From Charina bottae (Eukaryota > Chordata > Lepidosauria > Squamata > Charinaidae): DNA of 64,000 bases. Each line of letters begins with the position of its first letter. The stretch's first letter is position 1. The stretch lies in the NCBI GenBank assembly GCA_023362775.1, contig JALMGJ010000014.1, forward strand, positions 310,001 through 374,000. The letters are read 5' to 3'. The notes under the pieces are model-generated. The model searched no databases, was not told where the DNA came from, and saw only the letters and a list, made by a program, of their open reading frames with translations. The translations under genes were made by a program, and so were the position numbers. Positions 47,401 to 60,515 of the stretch are shown here, one piece after another.

Positions 47401-48204
47401 CATGAGCAATGGAAGTGAGGAACTGCACATGTGCTATTATAAGGGGGTAAGGGAAAAGCCTAGTACCACAAGTATGCTAATGAGGAGATTTTACAGGTCT
47501 ACCGGTCTAGCTAAGCACCCATATCTTGACCAACATTCCCATAAGCAGATCTAAGCCTTAACCTTGGGACAGAAACTCACTTCAGATTTTGGGTAGCTTC
47601 TATGTAGTTCTTATGACCTAGCCAATGTATTGAAATTAATACATATTTCAGATTGCTTAAACATCACTATCTTTTTAGGTATCCATGATCCTGACTCGTT
47701 TTTTTCCTCAGCTCAACCAACAACCCTAGATCTTATGATAGCACTGCAACTTTCCTGAGGCAGGCCACAATTTTACAATAGACTCAAACATTACATTTCA
47801 TGTGCCCATATTGGATCTTGATATGCTAAAGGTGCTGATATAACCCTTTTTAAGATACTGAATCAAAAGGTATATGGAAGAAGACAAGTTAACCATGAAG
47901 CTAGGTACATCTGCTGGTGGTCTTTTGATTCAAGGACTTTTTAGTTTTACATTTCAGAAGCTGCCGGAAAGGCTCCAAAACTTGAGAAATAACTCCAGAT
48001 GTTTGAATTATGGTTGACTAAGGATCCTGAATCTTACTGTATTCCCACCATGATGCAAAAAGAAGCATGACAGCCCTGAAGCATTAATATTTAGAAAAGC
48101 AGAAAAACAAAACATAGCACTGTTATCACCACCGTTAACAAAAAACATTCCTTTTCTCAGCTATGGAAGAACAGTTGAGTCAAAATTGAAAATGCACATC
48201 ACTA
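44438..48204. other. Intronic sequence with one LINE fragment
   Basis: Beyond the LINE fragment at 45,680-45,990 I recognise no gene or element. Confidence 0.6.
45680..45990 (+). mobile_element. CR1/L2-clade LINE 3' fragment
   Basis: The first part encodes SHLTLWNSPPAQIQRAPTLL, a damaged version of the ALWNxLPPE...APTLLAF region seen in the same LINE class. The tail GTGAGCTGCCTAGGATTATT...GGCAGCCATGTA and AAATAAATATT follows. It is truncated and more diverged than the copy at 43,700. Confidence 0.75.
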
Positions 48205-49320
48205 ATAATAAAGAAGTATACATCTATTTCTGTTTTATTGACTATTCTAAAGCCTTTGACTGTGTGGATCATAACAAATTGTGGCAAGTTCTTGGTGGTA
48301 TGGGGATACCAAGTCATCTTGTCTGCCTCCTGAGGAATCTGTATAACAACCAAGTAGCAACGGTAAGAACAGAGCACGGAACAACGGACTGGTTTAAGAT
48401 TGGGAAAGGAGTACGGCAGGGTTGTATACTCTCACCCTACCTATTCAACCTGTACGCAGAACACATCATGCAATGTGCTGGGCTTGATGAATCCAAGGCT
48501 GGAGTTAAAATCGCTGGAAGAAACATTAACAATCTCAGATATGCAGATGATACCACTTTGATGGCTGAAAGCGAGGAGGAGCTGAGGAGCCTTATGATGA
48601 AGGTGAAAGAAGAAAGTGCAAAAGCTGGGTTGCAGTTAAACTTCAAAAAAACCAAGATTATGGCAACCAGCTTGATTGATAACTGGCAAATAGAGGGAGA
48701 AAACATGGAGGCAATGACAGACTTTGTATTTCTAGGTGCAAAGATTACTGCAGACACTGACTGCAGCCAGGAAATCAGAAGACGTCTACTTCTTGGGAGG
48801 AGAGCAATGGCAAATCTTGATAAAATAGTTAAGAGCAGAGACATCACACTGACAACAAAGGTCCGCATAGTTAAAGCAATGGTATTCCCCGTAGTAACCT
48901 ATGGCTGTGAGAGCTGGACCATAAGGAAGGCTGAGCGAAGGAAGATAGATGCTTTTGAACTGTGGTGTTGGAGGAAAATTCTGAGAGTGCCTTGGACTGC
49001 AAGAAGATCAAACCAGTCCATACTCCAGGAAATAAAGCCAGACTGCTCACTTGAGGGAATGATATTAAAGGCAAAACTGAAGTACTTTGGCCACATAATG
49101 AGAAGACAGGATACCCTGGAGAAGAAGCTGATGCTGGGGAAGGTGGAGGGCAAAAGGAAGAGGGGCCGACCAAGGGCAAGATGGATGGATGATATTCTGG
49201 AGGTGACGGACTCGACCGTGGGGGAGCTGGGGGTGGTGACGGCCGACAGGAAGCTCTGGCGTGGGCTGGTCCATGAAGTCACGAAGAGTCGGAAGCGACT
49301 GAACGAATAAACAACAAAAA
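48205..49320 (+). mobile_element. Bov-B (RTE) LINE, 3' half with an intact reverse-transcriptase frame
   Basis: An uninterrupted frame runs to its natural stop near 49,310 (the open frame starts at 48,186; Bov-B homology starts near 48,205). Reverse-transcriptase motifs are visible in order: FIDYSKAFDCVDH (motif A, catalytic D), GVRQGCILSPYLFNLY (motif B), LRYADDTTLM (motif C with the YADD catalytic pair), and QLNFKKTKIMA. The RTE C-terminal domain includes ELWCWRKILRVPWTARRSNQ and KLKYFGHIMRR. The copy ends CACGAAGAGTCGG...GACTGAACGAATAAACAACA. The endonuclease and the N-terminal part of the reverse transcriptase are absent (5' truncation). Intactness over about 370 codons indicates a recent insertion. 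Confidence 0.95.
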
Positions 49321-49394
49321 TACAAAAACCTGTTTGGTGTAACTTTGAAGTATCTTGAGTAACTATGAATAGGAGGAGGAAGGAGTATCTGGTA

Positions 49395-49470
49395 TGTTCA
49401 CTGCCTTGAGTTATTTATAAAAATAATAAAGGCGGGATAGAAAATAAATAAAATAAAATAAAAAATAAAT
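49395..49470 (+). repeat. LINE 3' tail with AAAT-rich end
   Basis: ACTGCCTTGAGTTATTTATA, AAGGCGGGATAGAAAATAAA and AAAAT units form another CR1/L2-type tail just downstream of the Bov-B copy. Confidence 0.6.
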
Positions 49471-52055
49471 TTCTCAGCAGGGATAGTGTTTTTCTTCTGT
49501 GCCGAAATTTTAACTATCCATCAATCCAGCTCTTTGAAATAAAGAAAAAAAAAGGCTTGCATTTCAACCAGTCAATAATGAAGAACCCAAAACTGCCCCA
49601 AGAACTCATTCGGTAATATAAATCCAATAAATAAATAAATAAAATTCCAGTTAGAAAGGTCATTATGAAGCCCCTAGCCCTCATGCTAGACCATCATGTG
49701 CTGTTTCCTTCGTTATGGAAAGAAAATCAATGTGTGAGTTGCCAAGAGTAACTTTTTTGTGTGTGTGTGTGGTAAGAGAAAGAAACAAGATCAACTGCCG
49801 TGCGCACACACACACCCCAACATACTGCAGCAACTCTTCTGTAAGCAATGCTTACAGACTTAGCATCAGATCTGAAACTATTCCAAGAGATTTATGTCAG
49901 AATCCAGATACCTCCCCCATCACCATCCCTACCCCGTAACTGGATTTTCATGCATCAGCTAGTCCTAGTCCTCCTGAATAAAACTTTTCAGTGGGCATTT
50001 GGGAGCAGCACAGCACACACTTGGCATGCAGAGCTTCTGAGGCTCAATCTTTGGAATCTCTGGTAGATCTGAGAAAGGTACTTGCTGAGACCTGTGGAGA
50101 TGCTACTGGCTAGTATAAACGACTCTGAGAGAGAGGCACCCCTGGCTTGACTCCGTAGAAGGCAGCTTCAGAGGTTCTTCTGCTCTACCCCAACCCCAAG
50201 TCATTTCAGCAAAATAAGGGCAAAAGAACTGCCTTATGGATTGTGCCCAGGGAATAAATATCTGCCCATCTCTTATTTGGCCTCCTTTCCCAGGGCTCCA
50301 AGTCCATCAGCGGCATTATCTCACATGTAAGCAGACTTTTAATAAATGTGAATTCCTGTATAAAGAAACAATAACTATTGCCTACATCTTAGGAATGCAA
50401 CTTTTTAATCACCTTTATTTTCAAATGTATGAACTACATTTCCAGAGAGAACTCTAATTCTTAATCAAGTTATGATAAAAACATAGGACAGGATTAGCTT
50501 TCCATTTGTTTAACAGCATAAGAAGCAGCATAAAGAGCAGAGTTTACACTTGCTCCAAAGATAACCTCGTGGTCCATTTTTTACAGAAAGCCAATGCATA
50601 ATAAACATGGTCTCTCTTCTCTACTGCTTATTTCTCTTCTTACCTGGCATGATCTCTTCCCTCTAGTGCATCTCATTATTGACAAAAATGAAGAACATCT
50701 CTCTGGATTAGATCATTAGCCTAGCTAGGTCATTCTTTTTCCAAAGCAGTCAACTGGATGCCAGTGGGAGGCCCTCAAACAGAAAATAAGCACAACAGGT
50801 GCTAGGGCCTATTGCCTTTGATATTGGAAGCAATATTAGTCATTGTGACTAGTAGCTGTTAAAACCATTTTCTTCCACAAATTGGTCTAATTTGCCTTCA
50901 GATCTGCCCAAGTTGGCAGCCATCAGCATTCTCCATAACTTAATTACATGCTGTATGAATAAGTAGCTATTTTTGGTTCCTCTCCTGCCATTCAGCTCAC
51001 AGGATGATGACCTCAGGTTCTAGAATTAGGAGCAAGGGAAAAATATCTTTCACTATCTTCACACTATTCAAACTTTTATATTCCTCCATTATCCCACCCC
51101 GCTTTATTGACTGTTAGCTTTTCACATACAGAATCCATTCTCTTTGATCATTTTGCTTGCTGTTTTTCTGCATCTTCTGTAGTTCTAAAAGATCTGTTTA
51201 TTTATTTATTTATTTATTTAATGTGACTTATATTAAAATTTGTCAGTCTTTCCTGGGTGACTTTTCAGGCGAAGTTGCTGGGTCCATTCGCCTTGGCGGC
51301 AGACAGGAAGAGCTGGCGATTGAGCTTTTTAGAAGAAGGGATGGAACTGAGTCTGCTTGGTGGGGCTGTTTAAGCACAAAACAATTATGGATTTCAATTA
51401 TTTTGAGAAGAAAACATGATGGAGAGAAAAGGCAGCATTAACTGCCTGTGGTGCTTTGATCTGAAATCTTGGGTGCTTAATCTGTTCATTGCTTGTTCTT
51501 AGCTTAGCAATAATAATGAACAAGGATTGATCTTTTATCATGCAACAATGAAGAGAGGAGGGTAATCCACCAATCAAGGACTATAATTTTGGTTTCTCAA
51601 GAATGAAATCATTACTACAAAGAAACTGGTAAAAGAGAGGCCTTTTGTTATATCTGTGTTAAAATACATTATACAGTAATTAATTCCCATGCCAGCTACT
51701 AAAACAGTACATCTATCAACAACTGAGGAATCTTTCCTCAATTGTTTTAACATTCTTACTCTCTTTTATTGAGAATACTGTATATTCTTCAAGCATCTCT
51801 CCATGTACTTTCTGTTTCCAAAGCAGCTTTTCAGACTTTGTAGGGAAGCTGGAGATCTGAGCTTCTTCTCTGAATGTAATTAAGATAATAAAGGCTCACC
51901 CTAAAACCAGCTTCTCAACAGCAAGGAAATTATCTGGAGGTTTACTTCAATATCTAAATGGGTACCATCCCGCATAGAGATGTAAGAGGATAATCTTGCC
52001 AGTATCGACTCCTGAACAGGGCTGGCTTCTTACAAGCTCTATTCATCAAACGGAT
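49471..52055. other. Intronic sequence with no recognised gene
   Basis: Only short AAAT and GT repeats (49,628-49,643; 49,759-49,771) and a TTTA repeat near 51,197 are evident. Confidence 0.6.
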
Positions 52056-52501
52056 TACAGGTGGTCCTCAGTTAATGACCACTCGTTCAGCGACCATAAA
52101 ACTTATGACGGTGCTGAACAAGTGGTAGTTACAACCGGTCCTTGGAGTTCCAGCCATCACAGCGCCCCAGCGGTCACGTGATCATGACCCGGGAGCTCGG
52201 CAACCAGGCCAGATTTCCAACTGTCAAAGCGTCCCTCGGTCATGAGGTCACAATTTGCAACCTTCCCTGCTGGCTTCCCACAAGCAAACTCAGTGGGGAA
52301 GCTGGCAGGAAGTTGCTAGTCATGCTCATGTGAGGTCCTTGCTTAATGACCCGCAGTGATTTGCTTAATGACGGTAACTGGGAACTGCTGGAACTGCCAT
52401 TGCTAAGCGGCACAGTCACGTGACATCATGCTTTATGACTGCATTGCTTAGTGACAGAAATTCTGGTCCCAATTACCATTGTTAAGTGAGGACTACTTGT
52501 A
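52056..52501. mobile_element. Tc1/mariner-type (Tigger-like) MITE
   Basis: The ends CAGGTGGTCCTCAGTTAAT and, read inward from the right, CAAGTAGTCCTCACTTAAC form terminal inverted repeats directly flanked by TA on both sides (52,056-52,057 and 52,500-52,501). TA is the duplication expected of Tc1/mariner elements. The 442-bp interior contains repeated TTGCTTAATGAC-like and CACGTGA motifs and no transposase frame. Related elements are abundant in snakes and lizards. Confidence 0.8.
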
Positions 52502-54632
52502 TCATTTCCAAATGACCGACTGTCAAATTTTAAAGGAAACTTTCTGGAAAACTTACTGGTTCTCAGTGTTTATTTCTGAGATTAGCAGCATCTTTCCTCC
52601 CACTGCCCCTCCTAGGTGTTGGTGTTGTGTAAGCTGCTTAGAGCTTACAGAAATTTAGAGGGCTAGAATGCTCAATAAATAAAAATAAATAAATAAATTC
52701 AAATGGACACTTGTTTCTGTTTCTCCCCTCCGCTTCCGTTAAAAGGCTTCTTGAAGTCTAGTTCACTTCCTTTCCTTGCCTGAGTGAAAGGATGGAGGGA
52801 AGCAAAGAGAAGGACTCCCATCCACAGGCCTCCAGGCAACTATTCTGAAAGTCACCGGAAGAAATATTATTGAAAGGAAATTGGGTAACATTCTCAAACT
52901 TTCCCAACCACGTATTAAGTCTCATACATTCTCCGAATGTAACCAAAAAGAAAGACAACAATGCTAAATGCTTGTAGCAATTTGTCATAACCAAATAGCT
53001 TTATCTTGTTTTTGTTTTGTTTTCTGCAAACAAGTAAAATTTTAAAAGTTTACGAGATCCTTCCTTCCAATTGTAACTCCGACTACACAACAACTGCATG
53101 AAACCTTTAAATGTCACACATCTTTAAAGGAAGTACAGAGGCTACGTTGCTCTCCTGCCAACAACCGCCATTCAATAAAACAAGTAAACGACCACAATGC
53201 AACATGGTACTACCTGCCACACATAGGAAGTTCGCCTCATCATTGAGGAAACAGCAGCAGAAGACATAATTAAAATTACACCAATAGCAGCTAAAAATGT
53301 CCATTCTACCTTAGAATGGTTTGACTCATGTCTTGTATAGTCATTGCAATAGCACCACTTTCTGGAAACCAAAGTCCTTGTCCAGTTAGTCACATGTGTT
53401 GGTACATTATCAAATCCATTAAGGGTGGGTGAAGTTACTTGTAAGCGTGGTTCCTTGCACCTGTGTATCACATATCTGGGTGATACATCTGTGCAGAACC
53501 CACATTCTAGAGCACCAGCGGACTTTTGGGGAAAAACCAAGAGACGGCGACAGTGTGTGTGTGTGTCCCCCACCGCCTTTATGTATCAAATTGCTGTGCA
53601 GCTGGATGCTATTTGAATAGCACCGTTCCAGAGCATGAGTTCAAAAGTTTTGACAACTTGAGTTTGCATAAAAATGTGAACCAAAGACCATTTTTCCAAG
53701 TCTATAAATGTTAGCTTGAGCCTCCTAGCTATACAAAAGAGACCCATTAACTTTTAGGCCATCTTTCATATGGAAGACTACGTCATCATGCGGGAAGAAA
53801 AACAGCTTCAAAATCTGCCCATGGAGAGTAAAGCCAGGTAGACCTTTAGTTAACTGATTGATTAGCACAATCAAGAAAAGATTGCATCCATTATGCTTAA
53901 AAACTTCCATTATTACATATATTTTCAGGAGGTCTTACCTTTAAGATGAAGATCAAAGACATCCAGAGTTAACGCACAATTATTCCAGGCAGCCACAGTT
54001 GAAAAATATCAGCAGCCAGATGAAATGTAGCAGGAGGCATGAGAGAAAGAAAAATACAGTTTTTATTAGTCCCTAATGACTAAGAAATGCTGACTGATAT
54101 AGCATCATTAACACTAAATTGCCTGTTGTGAATTAAACAGAGAAAATTAGCAGAGTTTGAGCAAAACCAGAGGGGCTTAACAATCCAGCAAATTCAGCGA
54201 TCTTTTAACTTCCTAGATGTTATGCTGCAGATTTTGGCTGTTGTCCTTTCCAGTATCACTGTAACCTAAGGAAGACTAAGTGTTTCCTCAAATAGTTTAC
54301 CTTAATGTTGGAGGGGTTTCTTCAGTTCATTGAGAACACTGGAAAGAAGGAAGATTTTTTCCCCAGCCAATCTTCTTTGCAGAGAGCGCGCTGAGTTAGC
54401 TTCCTTTCAGATAAATTGACATTCCATCCCCATTCTATTTCAGCAACTGCAGCCCGCCACGTCCCCCTCCCCCCCAAGGAGCAGCTGCTTCCTTTTCTGT
54501 TGGACTGTTCTGTTCCGTAAGATCACTCCCTCTGCTTCTCCCTATAGAAAAATGGCTACCCGTCCTCCCAATGCCACTGTGTGAATTTATAGTTTGAAGA
54601 TGTTTAGTACCCGGGATTAGAGCTGTGCAGCA
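52502..54632. other. Intronic sequence with one LINE tail
   Basis: A LINE tail lies at 52,619-52,700. The 133-residue minus-strand frame at 53,172-53,573 contains a possible membrane segment but resembles no family I know and lacks supporting signals. Confidence 0.55.
52619..52700 (+). repeat. CR1/L2-type LINE 3' tail with (AAAT)n
   Basis: GTAAGCTGCTTAGAGCTTAC followed by an AATAAATAAAAATAAATAAA run is a diverged terminal motif of this LINE class. Confidence 0.6.
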
Positions 54633-54968
54633 GGGTTAAAGGTTTTCCCCTGCACAGTCGTGTCCGATTCTAGGGGCCAGTGCTCATCTCCGTTTGTTAG
54701 CCAAAGAGCCACCACTGTCCGAAGACACTTCCGCGGTCATGTGGCCGGCATGATGCACGCGGAACGCTGTTACCTATTTAACAGCGGTAACGAAGTGGTA
54801 CCTATTTATCTACTTGCATTTGCATGCTTTCAAATTGCTAGGTTGGCAAGAACTGGGGCGAGTGCGGGAGCTCACTCCGTCACACAGGGCTAGGGATTCG
54901 AACCTCCAAACTTGCAACCTTCCGATCGACAAGCCTGGCGTCTTAACCACTGAGCCATCGCGCCCCCT
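54633..54968 (-). mobile_element. Full-length Sauria-type SINE
   Basis: On the minus strand the copy starts at a tRNA-derived head with an A box TGGCTCAGTGG (54,947-54,957) and a B box GGTTCGAATCC (54,894-54,904), the internal RNA polymerase III promoter. The unrelated middle region (TTGCCAACCTAGCAATTTGA-like, GGCCACATGACC) and a Bov-B-like end (GAGATGAGCACTGGCCCCTA, GAATCGGACACGAC, CCTTTAACC) follow. The plus-strand open frame across it is an antisense shadow. A target-site duplication is not obvious, so the copy may be older than the one at 26,825. Confidence 0.92.
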
Positions 54969-55080
54969 TTCAATACTGTAGTACTCACAAATTAAATGAG
55001 AAATAAAGATCTCTAAACATCTCAAGTAGATTTCTTACTCGCTCCAGACTTGTATTCCATCTGAGACTCTATGAGCAGCA

Positions 55081-55119
55081 AATAATAATAATAATAATAA
55101 CAACAACAACAACAACAAC
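55081..55119. repeat. Compound (AAT)n-(CAA)n microsatellite
   Basis: Six AAT units are followed by six CAA units. Confidence 0.9.
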
Positions 55120-55288
55120 TATTATTCTATTGTTTATTAAGGGCTTCTCGCATCCTAATAATCCAGGAAGGTATGGGCGAAAAGGAAAAAAATTAAAAAT
55201 TTACCACACCTGAAGCAAAGCAGATTTTAGGCCAGGAATTCTAAACCCCGATTTTAGGCACACAGGGATGCGAATGTAGCACCCAACA

Positions 55289-55351
55289 GCAACTCTTTCA
55301 AGCAACTACGGCATGATCCCAGGAGAAGGCATGGCTGCTTGAAAGAGTTGC
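55289..55351. repeat. Short perfect inverted repeat
   Basis: GCAACTCTTTCAAGCA (55,289-55,304) and TGCTTGAAAGAGTTGC (55,336-55,351) are perfect 16-base arms separated by 31 bases. It may be a MITE end; no duplication is visible. Confidence 0.7.
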
Positions 55352-58300
55352 AGACAAGTGCTAGGCTTGCACCACATGGCTGCCCCTTTATGGAAGCCAA
55401 AGCATTGCCCAGCCTACTTTAGGCTAGCTGTACTCCAGCTAGGAGTGGGCAATGTCTGGAGAGGCTATTGCCAAGTTCACTTTCTTGCTGCAGTAACGTC
55501 TCTTGCCAAAGCACTGCGGCTTTCTTCTTCTTCAATCAAGCACCTTCAGATAGCGGGTTTGCCATGCTGGCTGGTGATTCTCCGAATGGTTGTCCCACCA
55601 CAACTACAGGGTGCCAGGTTGCAAAAGGCTGTTCTAGCACTATGCCATTTCCTTCTTTGTTCTTTCTCCCCTGCTTCCCATGCTCAGATAGTACCCCAGT
55701 GTCCAAGAGAAATACCAGCAAATATCACAGTACATCAAAGATGCATGGCTGGGTCTACGCAACACCTGCAAAGGCGCATGTCTCGCAGGAGCCACCCAGG
55801 CATGACAGAGAGAGCTCTGTGTGCCATGCACACTGGGCTACTATTGTTCTGCCACAGCTGTGTTTCAAGGATCATGCTGTGCTTTTCCTGAATAAATGTT
55901 AACATAGAAACAGCGACAGCCTCAGCAGCACAATGGCAAGATAACGCCACTGTGCACTGCAGCCAACAGCAGCCGTATGCCCGGCATGGCTTCTGCTTGC
56001 ATTGTTTTAAAGGCAAGGAACAGACATCCAAGCAGTTCAGTCTGCCTTGTAATTTATTTCTCTCTCTCATCATTAGCATTCAATCTTCGGCAACAGGGAC
56101 AGGGGGATGGCACTTCTGCACACACAAATAAAAGCAGATTTTTAAAATGTACATAGGAAAAATAATGCATCTTGGGGTCACCTGTCTCTAAGTTTAAGGT
56201 ACTTCCTCTCTTCCCAGGGTTCCTGTTCAATAGATCACAGGCCACAATATTTTAGTGCAAAAGGAGCTCCAAGCAATTCTCAGAAGCTGTGGAGTCCCTC
56301 CCTTCCAGCCAAGAAAGATTTACTATTCTGATCACAATCTCTTCAGAAAATCTTAAAACATTTCTTTGTAAGGATCACTGATTACTTTCTACTTGTGAAA
56401 ACTGAAACCCACCAATTACTGCCAAGGGAGCTCTTTCCCACCTTATTCCTCCCAGGACTGGAAATGGCCATCTCCAAGACCCCTCCCCGCTGTCCTGCAG
56501 ACAGTTAGCATACAGGAAAGCACAGAGTAAAGGCAAAGATGGAAAAGGAGAGTAGATCAGAGCCGCAGCAGTAAATCACAGGCCTCCATTCCCTGAAAGG
56601 AGAGAAGACCAAAGCCACACAGGCCTCAAAGACCCTTTTGTTGTGCCATGGGGGGGGGGCAGAGGGAGGGAGGCCGGAACATAAATAAATTGGAAAGAAA
56701 CCATGAAAAGAAGCTGGGGCCTGTAAAAATGCCTGTGCACATTCCAGCCTTATATTCATGCCGTTTGGGTAGCAAGGAAGCTACAAATGTCACAGAAGTC
56801 GCCAATCATTGTGAAGGATTACTCTCAAAAGGAGAGCAGTGTAAAATTATCCAATGGAATTCACCTCCCTGCATGTATTGACGAGTGCTATGTTAGACAC
56901 ATGTTGGTGAAGTCTTTGGACAAATTCATGTAAGAGATCAATCCACATTAAAGGCTATCAGGGTTAAGTGAGTGGCCCCTCCTTGATCATAATTACGAAG
57001 CAAGTGACTGTGCTCCATTTGGTCGAGAGATGGTAGAATCAGTTTTCAGAAAAGTATCATCCTGCTGGCCAATTCTGTTCTGCCAACTAGATCTGTACAC
57101 CCCCCTTCCAAGCCTATGCACATATATTTTCTGCACCCAAAATTAGGCGAGGAAGAAAATGCTCCTCCTGCCAAACCACATTATTGGCCTTGAATGCACA
57201 AATGCTCCTCAGGAGAAGATGTATTGCTCCCCATCCCATTATTATGGGTCAGTAATAGCGTAAGTAATAATCTGCACTGCAAAGTCACTATGAATGTTAA
57301 CTCAAACTTACTGCCAATAACCAAAATCATAGATCTTTAATTTCCAGACATTGAGATTCACAAAGTAACAGTCCATGTAAAATTTATAATGTTAATGGGT
57401 CAGAGGGAGAACTTCAACATTATTTTGATAGAATAATCATGGGCTGGACACACACAGAGAAAAAAATGTGTATGAATAGACAGACTGACCTACAAGGATT
57501 GATAAAATCCAAGTTTCCTATCTAGTCCATGAGAAATAACTTTGGCCATAAGAACTCTTAAAATAAAGATCTTTCATAATTCAGCCTTATCTTTTCTCTC
57601 ATCAAATTCAGAATTGCATTCAAGAATCCATGACACCTCGTGGGGATATTCTTCTCATTTCAGGAAGTCAGCTTACCTCCAAAAAGTTTTACCAGAGGAA
57701 CTCTAATCAAGCATGGACACAGAGGTGACCATTCATGTATAATACCATACAAAGCCACTTCTATGATTTCAGTATTGTATTTACACACAAACTATATCCA
57801 TCAAGCCCAATGCATGCAAGATGCCCATGATTTTGTATCTTAAATTAGCGTTGTAAAGCTCCTCTTTTTTATCTTTCGCCCAGACATGAAGGGGAGGAGC
57901 AAAATCAAAGCATGAAGAGGTGTTGAAGAAGAAGGGGGTGCAATTCATCCAGAATTCAGGGTTGGGGAGAAGTGGAAGCCATCTTGTTAGTGACGAGTGG
58001 GGCTATTGTTCTTTTTTCTCCTCCTGCATATACTGTACTCTTTCCTCACTGCTTCTTGGCCTTTTGACAAAGAACAAGTTCAAGTGTAGTGTACTATAGT
58101 GTAATAATGTTTCCCCTTCCTGCTTCTTTTCCTCTGGTTTGCAGATGAATATGGGATATGGAAGAAGCAAGCTCTCATGCACAAATGCTGGGTCCTCAAT
58201 TTAGCCTAGTGCTATCTGACATGATACACTGTATCATTTTCATGACAGTATGAAAACTTTAAATCTTCAAGTCTGCCTTTAATGGTAAGAAACACATTCC

Positions 58301-58568
58301 TCTAGAAAATGCATGGACACCTATCTATCCAAAATCTTCCTACAAAGGTCAAATATACCTGCTCTCCAATATTTCCTTCTAAACCCCACAGCATTGTTTT
58401 AAAAAAATTGAGAAAATTCAATATCCGTGGCTCAAATCTCATCTATCTATTAAGTATTCAATTCATATTTGTATCCAGTGTTTCCATGGTGCCCCAGTCA
58501 TCAACTCTGGACATTCATGGAGGAGGAACCCATTTTTCTGTAACATCTACTGTCAACTTTGATACACA

Positions 58569-58571
<3 letters not shown>

Positions 58572-58605
<34 letters not shown>
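58572..58605. repeat. (GT)n microsatellite
   Basis: About seventeen GT units are uninterrupted. Confidence 0.95.
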
Positions 58606-58607
<2 letters not shown>

Positions 58608-60399
58608 ATCCGGGGTTGGGGGGGGATGTTCGATAGTTTTGTAATAGCATTCTTTGCTAGCCAAAATGAGCAGGTTCTCATTTTCTCTTGAAGCACTTCC
58701 ATTTCCTGCAAGAATGATGGTGGTTAATCTTAGGCCTTCTGCACAACATGATGAGGCTGTAGCTTTCATAGGGCTTGTTTAGGCAGGTTGGCTGGAACTG
58801 ACAGTTTGGGGTGGTGTGAGATGGGAGGTAGAAGTCCAGATCCAGGGTTCCAAAGGATCAAATGGGGCCACTGGTTCTTCTGAGTCTCACGAGTAGGAGA
58901 TACACAGGTAGGAGCTGCACTCTCAGCTATTCAAGAGTATATACTGACTCTGAGAAATAAACTTCTTGTTTGCATTTAATGACCCATTCCCCAGATCAAA
59001 TCTCTCATCTGCTCTCTAACTCCCAAACCGCTTCTTTCATCCATTTCATTGAGTCTTTCAAGACTGAGCAGCAAAATGCCTTAAATCTCAGGGCCATTAT
59101 TAGAGTTTCAAGAAAAAATAACCTAATTCTTCAGCCAGGCTGAAGAACTTTGACATTAAAACCTATGATAAATGCTATTTATTACAATTGCCCCTGATAT
59201 CATCACCATATTACAAGAAAGAACTAACACTAGGCTGGGCTAGAGACAGGCATTGTTTCTCACTAACAATAATTATGGGAATGGTTTCTTCAGAGTCAAA
59301 GCTTAACCATGCTAAAAGAAAAGAAGAAAAGAAAGGAAGGGAGAGAGAGAAGAGATAATGTTTCAGCTTTGAGCAATTTGAAGAGCCACATAAGGCTTGT
59401 TAAAACCAAAAAGTAAACTGCTCTTTTAGCAGAAATGCTGAAACTGATGGATATTTCTGGAAAGGCACTTGGCACAGAATTTTATACAAGCACTGAGAAG
59501 GGCACAGCATTAAAAGGTCATGCTGTGGCAAGGAAAGTTGAGAAAGGGCCCTAAAAATTTTATTTAAGGACCACCACCAGATCCAGTTATAAACTGTTCT
59601 GCAGCTGCCTCTATCCCCTAATAAAAAAAGCTGCCTCTATCCCCACAAAAAAAGCTTTCAGGAAGAAACCAGAGCACCCCTGGTGTGAGCACGCTTTTTA
59701 CATGCTGACATTTCAAGTTCATTTCTTGTGTCTCCCAGGCTGAAGGGATCCATGGTGATGTCATATCTCTTCCCCCCCCACACACACACACCTGCCCCGG
59801 CAGTGGCTCAGATAAGGAGAGACTAGCCAGGTCAGTTAGATCAGGAAAGGGATTGTGGGAGATGTAGTCCAAAACACTGAGAAGACTGTTTTGGAGTCTC
59901 CCACAGTTTAGCCTCTACAGTTGTTTTCAAGTCACAAAAGGCTGAAAATCTCCTACTAAAAGAACAGATTTATTGACCTGAATGTTTGTAAAAAAAATGT
60001 TTCTTCAATTTTCCCCCTTGTTTCATCAATCTGGGAAGCAATGAATTACAATTTCCATCTGATTCAAAGTACACGTATGTTGGAAGACAGGAATTTATTT
60101 GTAACCCCAACAGGGCAGAAGGTGTAATACATATGTATTTTAAAAACTACAGAAGAATGTCAGGTCTTTGGGGCATATCTAAATTTTCTATATTCTAGTA
60201 TATACAAGAAATGTCTGAGAGAATTGAACAGACTTACATAATTTCCCGTTTTGCCTTCCTGCCCCTTTGGTCTTTTCTTCTCTTTTTTCTTCTTTTCTGG
60301 CCCTGATCAGTCTTTCCCAACGTTGCATTTCCCAGATACGTTGCCTTATGAGCCATCAATAGCCATTGTTTCAGATGGGACCCAAACAGGCAGCAGAGT

Positions 60400-60515
60400 C
60401 CCTTTCCCTGGAGCCCAGGCGGCCCTTCGGGGGCAGGGTTTGGATTCCCGCACTGAGCAGAGGGTTGGACTCCATAGTCTGTAGGGCCCCTTCCAACTCC
60501 AGGATCTTAAGGTAC
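60400..60515 (+). repeat. CR1 LINE 3' end fragment
   Basis: CTGAGCAGAGGGTTGGACTC followed by CATAGTCTGTAGGGCCCCTT and CCAACTCCAGGATC matches the well-known amniote CR1 terminus (GGGTTGGACT...CCCTTCCAACTC). The terminal octamer repeats are degraded. Confidence 0.75.

Larger units (their letters stand above)
54969..60399. other. Intronic sequence with no recognised gene
   Basis: The block contains an AAT/CAA repeat, a TG repeat and one short inverted repeat. The 177-residue frame at 55,358-55,891 has no recognisable domain. Confidence 0.55.

Noticed and set aside
48437..49325. Minus-strand frames over the Bov-B copy
   Set aside because: They mirror the plus-strand reverse-transcriptase frame, which has the recognisable motifs.
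53172..53573. 133-codon minus-strand frame with a hydrophobic segment and several cysteines
   Set aside because: It resembles a short extracellular-plus-membrane segment, but I recognise no family and see no convincing splice or promoter context. A database search would decide.
55358..55891. 177-codon plus-strand frame
   Set aside because: No domain or repeatable motif; an overlapping frame of similar length in another phase suggests a composition effect.
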